Source of the DNA: Bifidobacterium breve
Lineage (GTDB): Bacteria > Actinomycetota > Acidimicrobiia > Acidimicrobiales > Ilumatobacteraceae
Length of the DNA: 16,797 bases
NCBI GenBank assembly: GCA_943325435.2
Contig: CALPPK020000003.1
Location: 1-16,797, forward strand
Direction: 5' to 3'
In this document: in pieces, positions 1 to 6,720 of the stretch
Layout of the letters: each line of letters opens with the position of its first letter
Numbering within the stretch: the first letter of the stretch is position 1
Translations under genes and position numbers: made by a program
Notes under the pieces: generated by a model
The model's database searches: none
What the model saw: the letters and a program-made list of their open reading frames with translations, nothing else
What the model was told of the DNA's origin: nothing

Positions 1-13
1 AAAGATCGTCCCA

Positions 14-1042
14 ATGGCCGGAAATTCAGTATTTCGACATCAGCATGCCGGCATATTGAGTGTTGCGTCGGTTGAAGCACCAAACGTCATCACGTCTGAA
101 TGGATAGATGAGCAGTTAGCCGAGGTGTACAAACGCAACGGCCTCAGGTCAGGGTTGCTGGCTGGGCTAGCAGGCGTCGAAGAGCGTCGCTGGTGGGATG
201 AAGACGTGTCGTTCTCTGACGCAGCAGCAATGGCAGGCAAGCTAGCAATTGAAAAGGCAGGAATTGATCCGTCGCAAATTGGGGCACTGATTTCTACATC
301 GGTATGCAAGGAACATCTTGAGCCATCTGTGGCATGCCTTGTTCATGATCGCCTGAAATTGTCTTCGTCATGCCTGAATTTTGATATCGGCAATGCGTGC
401 CTTGGCTTTGTCAATGCGATGCATCTTGCAGCCACCATGATTGATTCTGGTTCCGTTGAGTATGTACTCATTGTCGATGGAGAAGGCAGTCGCCAACCAC
501 AAGAGGCGACCATTGCACGACTTCGTCAGCCTGATTCAACGGCCTTGGATGTGTTTTCAGAGTTTGCTTCGCTCACACTTGGCTCTGGGGCAGCAGCAAT
601 GGTGATGGCTAGCTCAAAGCGTCATCCAGAAACGCACCGAATAATTGGTGGCATGGCACGAGCTGCAACCGAACACAATGCATTGTGTGTGGGTGACCTT
701 GATCGCATGACCACAGATACTCACGGACTATTAGTTGCTGGGCTTGACTTGGCCGATGAAGCATGGACTGAAGCACTTATCGACTTCAATTGGGCGCCGA
801 GCGACGTTGATTGGTACATCTTGCATCAGGTCAGCAAAGTACACACCACGATGTTGTGTGATCGCCTCGGTATAGATCCTGCGAAAGCTCCAATTACGTT
901 TCCTCATTTTGGCAACATCGGCCCTGCAGCTATTCCTATTACGTTGGCCAGTGTGCAAGACAAGATTCAATTGGGCCAACGAGTGATGTGTCTTGGAATT
1001 GGGTCTGGTCTTAACACCAGCGCCCTAGAGATTCTTTGGTAA
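14..1042 (+). CDS. oleA: OleA, thiolase-fold acyl-CoA condensing enzyme of olefin/beta-lactone biosynthesis
   Basis: OleA joins two long-chain acyl-CoAs by non-decarboxylative Claisen condensation to give a 2-alkyl-3-ketoacid, the first step of head-to-head hydrocarbon synthesis; it acts in the cytosol. The protein has 342 residues, the usual OleA length. The nucleophile is Cys129 in NACLGF, with His271 (ILHQVS) and Asn301 (HFGNIG) completing the thiolase-fold site. Glu103 (HLEPS) lies 26 residues before the cysteine, the spacing I recall for the special glutamate of Xanthomonas OleA (Glu117/Cys143), and His and Asn are also at the recalled offsets (142 and 172). This separates it from a plain FabH. 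The ATG at 14 gives an N-terminus (ILSVASVEAP) that fits the family; only 13 bases precede it, so promoter and ribosome site cannot be judged. It overlaps oleBC by 7 bases and is first of a three-gene operon. Confidence 0.93.
   Translation: MAGNSVFRHQHAGILSVASVEAPNVITSEWIDEQLAEVYKRNGLRSGLLAGLAGVEERRWWDEDVSFSDAAAMAGKLAIEKAGIDPSQIGALISTSVCKEHLEPSVACLVHDRLKLSSSCLNFDIGNACLGFVNAMHLAATMIDSGSVEYVLIVDGEGSRQPQEATIARLRQPDSTALDVFSEFASLTLGSGAAAMVMASSKRHPETHRIIGGMARAATEHNALCVGDLDRMTTDTHGLLVAGLDLADEAWTEALIDFNWAPSDVDWYILHQVSKVHTTMLCDRLGIDPAKAPITFPHFGNIGPAAIPITLASVQDKIQLGQRVMCLGIGSGLNTSALEILW
1027..1038 (+). promoter_or_regulatory. Shine-Dalgarno-like AGAG and TTG start codon of oleBC
   Basis: AGAG at 1027-1030 is followed by five bases and a TTG at 1036-1038. 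The TTG lies inside the last codons of oleA, whose TAA is at 1040-1042, so translation of oleBC is probably coupled to oleA. The TTG is chosen because family sequence (PPLVADLATFGIDPSW) begins only five residues later. The next in-frame initiation codon would be a GTG about 26 codons downstream, which would cut into the hydrolase fold. Confidence 0.6.
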
Positions 1043-3507
1043 ACATCAAGCCTCCGCTCGTTGCTGATCTTGCGACGTTCGGAATTGACCCCTCATGGTC
1101 GCGCACTGTCAATGTGCCGAGTCATGACGGGACAACACATCAGTGGCATCTACTTGATCGTCCAGGAACCAATAAAGATGCGCCTATCGTGCTCTGTCTT
1201 CATGGAAACCCCACATGGTCATTTTTGTGGTCGCGTTTATTACATGAATTGAATTCAGAATTTCGAGTAATCGCTCCTGATCATTTATCTATGGGCTTTT
1301 CAGAACAAGTACCCACCCGCACATACGGTGATCGTGTTTTGGATATCAACGACCTAGTCAATTCCCTCAACCTCACAGCACCAATTTGGATAGTTGCACA
1401 AGACTGGGGCGGTGCAATTGGAATGGGTTACGCAGTTGCACACCCTGACCGTATTGCTGGTTTAGTTCTTTCGAATACAGGGATCGCAGTACCAGGCAAT
1501 CGTCGAGCGCCGTTACTGATTCGACTTGCTGCTGCTACCGGTATTCACCGACTGGTCACTAAAGGTTCGTCTTTGTTCGTGCGCGGCACCCCGTTCCTGC
1601 CAGGCCGTGGGGTATCTCAATTACAGAGAACAGCATTGGCGCTTCCGTATCGCCGTCGTAGTCACCGTAGTGGTGTTGCTGATTTTGTAGCCGATGCACC
1701 GTTGACTGCACGACACTCTTCAGCACGTGACATTGCTGAAGTTGCTGAAAAGGTGTCGGCATTAACAGTCCCTGTTCGTTTGGTGTGGGGCAGTCGCGAT
1801 CCTGTGTTCAATGACGACTTTGCGCATGACCTTATGAACAGGTTTCAGAATGTGGCCTTGCATCGCATTGCAGATTCCGGACACTTAACAGTGCTCGAGA
1901 CGTCTATATCTCCATTCGTCGAGGCGGCAATTAAGGAAGCAGGCGACGGTCAGGCGCACGAGCAGTTTCCACCCAACGAAGGTGACGGTTCAACCCTGTG
2001 GTCTGAAATTGATCGTTGGGTCAACACTGACGACATTGCAATCACTGACGCAGCAGCAAATGTCTCAATAACCCGACCAGACTTTGCGGCGCGGGTCGCT
2101 ACGTATGCAGAAGCATTGCATCACCGTGGTGTGCGACGCGGCGAACGAATCGCAGTACTGGTGCCTCCAAGCGTTGATCTGATCGCTGTGGTGTATGCAT
2201 GTTGGCGCATTGGTGCAATTGCAGTAATTGCAGATAGAGGTCTTGGTCTACAAGGACTTAAGACAGCAATTCGTGCGTCGAGGGTTAGCCATGTCATTGG
2301 ACCAGTGAAAGCCGTAACTGCGGCGCGCATTTTACGATGGGCACCTCGTGCCTCAATGATTCGTCTTTCTGCACTTGCTAGTTCAGCTGTTGTCAAGAAA
2401 CTTGAGTTCGTACGTGCCCCCGAACCCAGTGCTGATGATCTTGCGGCAGTGTTATTTACATCTGGGGCAACAGGCCCTGCCAAGGGTGTGCGTTACACGC
2501 ATCGTCAGTTGTATGCACAGCGTGATGCTCTGCAAAAGACGTACAACATCACTTCAGCAGATACATTTGTTGCCGCCTTTGCTCCGTTTGCGTTGTACGG
2601 CCCTGCATTAGGTATCGCAACCGGATTGGCTGACATGGATGTGACATCACCCGGAACATTGACCGCAGCAGCGCTTGATGATGCGTGTCGACGTGTTGGC
2701 GCCACAATGGTGTTTGCATCACCTGCAGCATTGGCGAATGTTGTAAAGACTGCAACAAAAGACATGGCGCACCTTCGTTCAGTGCGCCTCGTAATGTCTG
2801 CTGGAGCACCAGTACCGATAAAGACACTGCAGGAAGTCTCGCGTTTGTGTCCTAATGCTGAGCTGCACACGCCGTATGGGATGACAGAGGCGTTACCTGT
2901 TGCAGATGTGTCATTGAGTGACCTGACACGTATCGGAACCGGGCGAGGTGTTTGTGTTGGTAAGCCAGTGAATGGCTGCGATGTTCAAATCGACCACCAA
3001 ACGTCGGAGATTTTGGTGTCGGCATCATGGATGTCGGCTGGGTATGACGCTTTGTGGCTCACGCAACATAATGCACGTCCTGTAGTGAATACAGATGGTC
3101 ACACAGTCACCTGGCATCGAACAGGAGACGTAGGCCATATCGATAGCGAAGGCAACGTATGGGTGGAAGGGCGCATGGCGCATGTGATTCATTCGGCACT
3201 CGGCCCTGTTGCGCCTGTGCCATTGGAAATCACAGTTGAGGCACTACCAAGTGTTGTTCGTGCCGCAGCTGTGGGGGTTGGCCCAACTGACGTGCAACAA
3301 ATTGTCATGGTTGTTGAAACCGTGAATGGCACTGAAGGCCCAGCTGATACTGAGTTGACACACGCTGTACGTACAGCACTTGCTCCGTTGACAATTGCAT
3401 CTGTGTGGATTGCCAAAAAGCTTCCGGTTGACATTCGCCATAATTCAAAGATTGATCGCACCGCGGTATCTCAGGAAATGTCCAAAATTTTGTCGGGTAA
3501 CAAATAG
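1036..3507 (+). CDS. oleBC: OleBC fusion: beta-lactone decarboxylase joined to ATP-dependent beta-lactone synthetase
   Basis: One 823-residue polypeptide carries the last two Ole activities. Residues about 1-300 form an alpha/beta hydrolase of the haloalkane-dehalogenase-like OleB type: HGNPTW (Asn58), nucleophile Asp123 followed by Trp124 in AQDWGG, acid Asp255 in SRDPVF and His283 in SGHLTV. OleB opens the beta-lactone and loses CO2 to give a cis-alkene. After a loose linker (about 300-320), residues 320-820 form an AMP-binding enzyme of the OleC type: phosphate loop FTSGATGPAKG (474-484), YGMTE (614-618), RTGD (695-698) and the C-terminal catalytic Lys805 in SKIDR. OleC adenylates the 2-alkyl-3-hydroxyacid made by OleD and closes the beta-lactone. 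Such OleBC fusions are known from Actinobacteria such as Micrococcus luteus. The gene overlaps oleA by 7 bases and shares one base with oleD. Neither half shows a missing key residue. Confidence 0.92.
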   Translation: MVNIKPPLVADLATFGIDPSWSRTVNVPSHDGTTHQWHLLDRPGTNKDAPIVLCLHGNPTWSFLWSRLLHELNSEFRVIAPDHLSMGFSEQVPTRTYGDRVLDINDLVNSLNLTAPIWIVAQDWGGAIGMGYAVAHPDRIAGLVLSNTGIAVPGNRRAPLLIRLAAATGIHRLVTKGSSLFVRGTPFLPGRGVSQLQRTALALPYRRRSHRSGVADFVADAPLTARHSSARDIAEVAEKVSALTVPVRLVWGSRDPVFNDDFAHDLMNRFQNVALHRIADSGHLTVLETSISPFVEAAIKEAGDGQAHEQFPPNEGDGSTLWSEIDRWVNTDDIAITDAAANVSITRPDFAARVATYAEALHHRGVRRGERIAVLVPPSVDLIAVVYACWRIGAIAVIADRGLGLQGLKTAIRASRVSHVIGPVKAVTAARILRWAPRASMIRLSALASSAVVKKLEFVRAPEPSADDLAAVLFTSGATGPAKGVRYTHRQLYAQRDALQKTYNITSADTFVAAFAPFALYGPALGIATGLADMDVTSPGTLTAAALDDACRRVGATMVFASPAALANVVKTATKDMAHLRSVRLVMSAGAPVPIKTLQEVSRLCPNAELHTPYGMTEALPVADVSLSDLTRIGTGRGVCVGKPVNGCDVQIDHQTSEILVSASWMSAGYDALWLTQHNARPVVNTDGHTVTWHRTGDVGHIDSEGNVWVEGRMAHVIHSALGPVAPVPLEITVEALPSVVRAAAVGVGPTDVQQIVMVVETVNGTEGPADTELTHAVRTALAPLTIASVWIAKKLPVDIRHNSKIDRTAVSQEMSKILSGNK

Positions 3508-4493
3508 TGAAAGTCTTGGTGACTGGTACTGGAAGTTTGCTTCTTGGCGGTATCGCTAGCGAACTATTGCGTCGTGGTGATGAAGTGGTGTGTTTGCAGC
3601 GTCGACCTGCTGCTTTCATAGGGCACCAAAATGCGCGCGAGGTGCTAGCCGATGTATGTGATGAAGAAGCAGTTGCGTTGGCGGCCGAAGGATGTGATGC
3701 AATCATCCACGGCGCAGCGCGTGTGGGAGTTGTGGGTTCCGAGAAAGAGTTTTTTGACACCAATGTGCGTGGAACTGAAAACATTATTCATGCCGCTGGA
3801 CAGCAGGGTATTTCTCGATTGGTTTTTGTCTCCACACCATCAGTTGCTCACACGGGTAGTTCGCTGATTGGTGCGCCGGCTGGTGACGCTGAAATTGGGC
3901 GATCACGCTCGTATTATGCAGAGTCGAAAGCCATTGCTGAACGAACAGTTCTGAATGCACGAAATGAGCAGCTAGCTGTTGTTGCAATCCGTCCGCATTT
4001 GGTGTGGGGGCCAGGAGACACTCAGTTAGTAGGCCGAATAGTTGAACGAGCGGCGAGTGGACGACTTGCAGTTATCGGCACTGGCAATGCATTGGTGGAT
4101 TCCACATACATCGACAATGCAATTAGTGCGCACATTGCGGCGCTTGATGTACTGCATGTAGGTTCAGCGTGCGATGGCAATGCGTATGTTGTCTCAAACG
4201 GGGAACCAAGGACCGTTAACGAACTGATGCGTTCCATGTGCGAATCAGCAGGGGTTCTATTTGAACCACGGCATCTTTCATTGGCGCTCGGAATTCGACT
4301 TGGGTCTGTAATCGAACGCTTATGGCCACTGATGCGATCATCTGAACCACCGATCACACGCTTTGTTGCAGAGCAATTAGGAACTGCACATTGGTTTGAT
4401 CAGCGTTCAGTGCAGCAGGATTTGCAGTGGGCACCAACCGTGACAATTGACGAAGGTTTTGAGCGCCTGACTCAGTGGTTCACGTCGCACTGA
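3507..4493 (+). CDS. oleD: OleD, NAD(P)-dependent 2-alkyl-3-ketoacid reductase (extended SDR)
   Basis: OleD reduces the OleA product, a 2-alkyl-3-ketoacid, to the 3-hydroxyacid used by the OleC domain. The 328-residue protein is an extended short-chain dehydrogenase (epimerase-like): N-terminal Rossmann strand with VTGTGSLLLGG (5-15), DV at 49-50, IIHGAA (66-71), the NV.GT segment (86-90), serines in VSTPSV (108-113), the catalytic YxxxK as Tyr137-Lys141, and RPHLVWGPGD as the substrate-side motif. The glycine-rich loop is unusual: with the following helix kept in register, the third glycine of GxxGxxG is Leu13. The GTG start at 3507 overlaps the TAG stop of oleBC by one base, so translation is probably coupled. 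The gene ends five bases before a convergent thioesterase gene. Position in the ole operon supports OleD over a generic sugar epimerase. Confidence 0.9.
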   Translation: MKVLVTGTGSLLLGGIASELLRRGDEVVCLQRRPAAFIGHQNAREVLADVCDEEAVALAAEGCDAIIHGAARVGVVGSEKEFFDTNVRGTENIIHAAGQQGISRLVFVSTPSVAHTGSSLIGAPAGDAEIGRSRSYYAESKAIAERTVLNARNEQLAVVAIRPHLVWGPGDTQLVGRIVERAASGRLAVIGTGNALVDSTYIDNAISAHIAALDVLHVGSACDGNAYVVSNGEPRTVNELMRSMCESAGVLFEPRHLSLALGIRLGSVIERLWPLMRSSEPPITRFVAEQLGTAHWFDQRSVQQDLQWAPTVTIDEGFERLTQWFTSH

Positions 4494-4498
4494 AGCAT

Positions 4499-4933
4499 TT
4501 AAACTTTGTACACCAGCGATGCCGTCGCGCATAATTTCCCAGATGTTGCACCACGCACCTCAGCTCGACAAAATGCAATGGACCGACCACGTTTGGTTAT
4601 CCAGCCTTCACATACTGCGTCTTCTCCGGCAACTGCTGAAAGGTATTCCACATTCATGCTGATGGTGACGAATGAACCATTTTCATATGGGCCACCAACA
4701 GCTGGGACAACAGTTGTGTCAATAAGGCTGGCGATTGCTCCACCGTGCATAATTCCGGCTGGTTGGTTCATTTCCCATCGCGCCGGCAAGCGCATGCGCG
4801 CATAATCACGTTTCACTTCTTCAACAATGAATCCGAGATAGACGGCATAGTTCACATCTTGATCCCACTTAGGAAATCGTGCCCAGAATTCTGCTTGTTC
4901 TGGTGTAAGCGGTTCGAATTGATCGGCAATCAT
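4499..4933 (-). CDS. PaaI-family hotdog-fold acyl-CoA thioesterase
   Basis: This 144-residue protein belongs to the 4HBT/PaaI hotdog thioesterases, which hydrolyse acyl- or aryl-CoA esters in the cytosol as homotetramers or dimers. The family signature HGGAIASLIDTTV (63-75) starts the central helix; in this family the HGG loop binds the thioester and the acid at or near Asp72 helps activate water. The later strands (FVTISMNVEYLSAV, 88-101; CEGWITKRGRSIAFCRAEV, 108-126) are also typical. The length fits a single complete hotdog domain. The ATG lies two bases after the stop of the upstream amidohydrolase, so the two are almost certainly one transcript. The gene converges on oleD with a five-base gap and no visible terminator. 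The substrate cannot be told from sequence; a role in acyl-CoA turnover near the ole pathway is only inference. Confidence 0.85.
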   Translation of the reverse strand: MIADQFEPLTPEQAEFWARFPKWDQDVNYAVYLGFIVEEVKRDYARMRLPARWEMNQPAGIMHGGAIASLIDTTVVPAVGGPYENGSFVTISMNVEYLSAVAGEDAVCEGWITKRGRSIAFCRAEVRGATSGKLCATASLVYKV

Positions 4934-4935
4934 GA

Positions 4936-5937
4936 TTACAAACCGTATACGCGAGTTGCAGTACCGCGAAACATTGCATCCTTGTCTTCTTCAGAAAATG
5001 AAGAAGTCATCTTTTTGAAGGCGTTCCATACAACTGTGTATGACAAAGAGAAGCGGTCAATAGGGAAGTTTGATTCGAACATGCACCGATTGGGCCCAAA
5101 GCACTCAATGGCGTGATCAAAGTATTTCTGTTGCGCTGCAATGAATTCATCAGAAGTTGGTGGCCTCTCAGCAGTATGCCAACCGAAACCATTGTCAGGC
5201 ATTGCGAGCCCACCCAATTTTGCGACCACATTTGAGCATTGTGCAATTTCTGCAATGTCTTTTTTCCATTGAGTAAAGATGTCGTCCCGTTGTGAAGAGT
5301 ATGGGCCTACACCGAGTGGTGTTCCGAAATGGTCAAGCACCATTGTTGTCGTTGGAACTGCACGGGCTAGTTCTAGAAATTCTGAATTCTGATAGTGGTA
5401 ATGCCACGAGTCGTATGTCAGGCCACGTGTTCCAAGAGTTGCTACACCGCGTTGAAAGTTTTTGCTCTTGTATAAGTCTTTCATTGCGCCTCCAGGAATC
5501 GCCAAAGATTCAGGGTGGTCAGCGCGGGCAAGAGCATCACGAATTCCTCGTAGAAGACCATGACTTGCGTGCGTGTGTTCATCAAGAATGTCGTTGAGGT
5601 CCTCGCGACTCAAATCGGCATGAGCGACAATGCCCGAGATGAGATGCGCAGGGTCACGCAGTGACTCTGCAGCTACGAACTCTGTCTCGCCAACTGGAGC
5701 AAGGTGAGCAGGTCCGTCTTTGCGGTAGCTAGCGCCACATTCGATGAAGATGGTTTTTTCAATGAGGTGCCCTGCTGATGCATCATCATGAAGTTGGTCA
5801 AGCCCATAGGGCAAAGAGCCACCGATTGGCCATAGATGATGGTGTGGGTCAACAATGCGGCGAGCGGGGTCAACGACCTCCTCATGGACTTGGTTAAACC
5901 ATTCCGGGGTTCCAGGCGCGTAACTATTCATCTGCAT
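4936..5937 (-). CDS. COG3618-type metal-dependent amidohydrolase / lactonase-like TIM-barrel hydrolase
   Basis: A 333-residue member of the amidohydrolase-related family (Amidohydro_2, COG3618), whose characterised members include lactonases and decarboxylases. The HxH metal motif sits in VDPHHHLW (29-36). LDHFGTPLG (201-209) supplies the next conserved histidine (His203). The C-terminal FESNFPID (287-294) corresponds to the family's FGSNFPVD-like motif carrying the last metal-site region. No signal peptide is seen, so it is probably cytosolic. Two ATGs are possible, at 5937 and 5931; the first is used because a TAGGTA hexamer lies seven bases upstream. It is the first gene of a two-gene unit with the thioesterase (two-base gap) and is divergent from the PAP2 phosphatase. 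Substrate unknown: a lactone, or an aromatic or enoic acid from CoA-linked catabolism, would fit the family. Confidence 0.8.
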   Translation of the reverse strand: MQMNSYAPGTPEWFNQVHEEVVDPARRIVDPHHHLWPIGGSLPYGLDQLHDDASAGHLIEKTIFIECGASYRKDGPAHLAPVGETEFVAAESLRDPAHLISGIVAHADLSREDLNDILDEHTHASHGLLRGIRDALARADHPESLAIPGGAMKDLYKSKNFQRGVATLGTRGLTYDSWHYHYQNSEFLELARAVPTTTMVLDHFGTPLGVGPYSSQRDDIFTQWKKDIAEIAQCSNVVAKLGGLAMPDNGFGWHTAERPPTSDEFIAAQQKYFDHAIECFGPNRCMFESNFPIDRFSLSYTVVWNAFKKMTSSFSEEDKDAMFRGTATRVYGL

Positions 5938-5944
5938 GTTCTAG

Positions 5945-5950
5945 TACCTA
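5945..5950 (-). promoter_or_regulatory. Possible -10 element (TAGGTA) for the amidohydrolase-thioesterase unit
   Basis: On the - strand TAGGTA ends exactly seven bases before the ATG at 5937, the same spacing as the clearer TANNNT elements found before other genes in this window. It lacks the final T of the consensus, so support is weaker. If used, transcription would begin at or next to the ATG. Confidence 0.35.
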
Positions 5951-5988
5951 TCCATCTGCTTGGTAGTACTGGCGTGGTAATTCGAGAA

Positions 5989-6720
5989 GTGACACAAAAT
6001 ACGGGCATAAACAGGGCAAAATGGTTGCTGATGTTGACCGCCCGCCACCTCTTTAGATACACGACTGCTGCGTGTCTTGTTCTGGTGATCTTGATTCAAC
6101 AAGTTGTGACTCGTGGTTTGCTATCTAATTTCGATAAGACAGCTCGAGAAGTTGCACGAGACATCAACGCTCCGCATGATTTGTTCTCAGTTACTGTCAT
6201 GTTTGGTTTACGCGGAATCATTCTCACTATTTGTCTGCCGATTCTTGGGTGGATTTCTTGGAAGAAGCGTTCGTGGGTGCCCATTGCAGGATTCTTAGTA
6301 GTACTTGTCTTTGAAACGGGAATTGCTGGGGCTTTGAAAATTTCGGTGGGCCGAATCTTTCCGTATCAGTATGAGAATTTCTGGAATCGCATGATGATTG
6401 GACAAGACGAAATGGCATTCCCCTCCGGGCACGCTGCGAACTGTGTTGCACTGTGGGGCTATGTGGCTTGGTATTTCACCTATGCCGGAACGCGCGCTCG
6501 ACGAACTGCGATTCAATTAGTAGTAGCTGCAAGTTTTATTGTCGGCGTCTCGTCATGGCTAATCAGAACACATTGGCCAACGGATCTTTTGGCGGGTTTT
6601 GCAGTAGGTGCGATTTCACTTTTAGCTGTGATCGGTCTGTACACAGCGCTCGGACTTAATCCCGAGGCCAGGATGCAGCACTCTCAAGAAGTTCGTCGCG
6701 AAACTGCGGATGCGCAATAG
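5989..6720 (+). CDS. PAP2-family membrane phosphatase (lipid/undecaprenyl-type phosphatase)
   Basis: The protein has the three phosphatase motifs of the PAP2/type 2 phosphatidic acid phosphatase family: KISVGRIFP (conserved Lys and Arg), FPSGHA, and a final RTHWPTDLLAG with the catalytic His and following Asp. Hydrophobic stretches near the N-terminus (CLVLVILIQQVV), in GIILTICLPILGW, FLVVLVFETGIAGAL, LVVAASFIVGVSSWL and LLAVIGLYTAL indicate five or six membrane helices. Such enzymes dephosphorylate lipid phosphates such as phosphatidic acid, PGP or undecaprenyl diphosphate on the outer face of the membrane. The start is uncertain. The frame is open back to 5836, but that would overlap the divergent amidohydrolase, so GTG 5989 (243 residues) is used; GTG 5974 or ATG 6031 are alternatives. 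Its last 65 bases overlap the 3' end of the convergent CoA-transferase gene. Confidence 0.8.
   Translation: MTQNTGINRAKWLLMLTARHLFRYTTAACLVLVILIQQVVTRGLLSNFDKTAREVARDINAPHDLFSVTVMFGLRGIILTICLPILGWISWKKRSWVPIAGFLVVLVFETGIAGALKISVGRIFPYQYENFWNRMMIGQDEMAFPSGHAANCVALWGYVAWYFTYAGTRARRTAIQLVVAASFIVGVSSWLIRTHWPTDLLAGFAVGAISLLAVIGLYTALGLNPEARMQHSQEVRRETADAQ
6656..6720. other. 65-bp convergent overlap of two coding sequences
   Basis: The PAP2 gene stops with TAG at 6718-6720 on the + strand, while the CoA-transferase gene stops with TAA at 6658-6656 on the - strand. The final 20 or so codons of each gene therefore read through one another. Both C-terminal ends look natural: the CoA-transferase keeps its family HPQFRDELLESA tail, and the extra PAP2 residues (EARMQHSQEVRRETADAQ) form a polar cytosolic tail that may be an acquired extension. 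Confidence 0.75.

Noticed and set aside
1036..1935. Haloalkane dehalogenase as the function of the first domain of OleBC
   Set aside because: The active-site layout is dehalogenase-like, but OleB enzymes share it, and the fusion to an OleC domain between oleA and oleD settles the role as beta-lactone decarboxylase.
2121..2870. Two - strand open frames (2121-2483 and 2505-2870) opposite the OleC domain
   Set aside because: Ala/Thr/Arg-rich translations with no motif, opposite the conserved AMP-binding region.
3305..3784. 159-codon open frame on the - strand across the oleBC/oleD junction
   Set aside because: It is antisense to two well-supported overlapping genes, has no recognisable domain and no ribosome site. 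Treated as chance.
3507..4493. Generic UDP-sugar epimerase for the third ole gene
   Set aside because: The fold is shared, but the one-base overlap with oleBC and the oleA neighbour support OleD.
4745..5116. 123-codon + strand open frame across the thioesterase/amidohydrolase junction
   Set aside because: Both genes on the other strand have clear family motifs; this frame shows none.
5836..5988. Extended N-terminus of the PAP2 phosphatase
   Set aside because: It would overlap the divergent amidohydrolase by about 100 bases and adds residues with no family match. A GTG at 5989 or 5974, or ATG 6031, is more likely.
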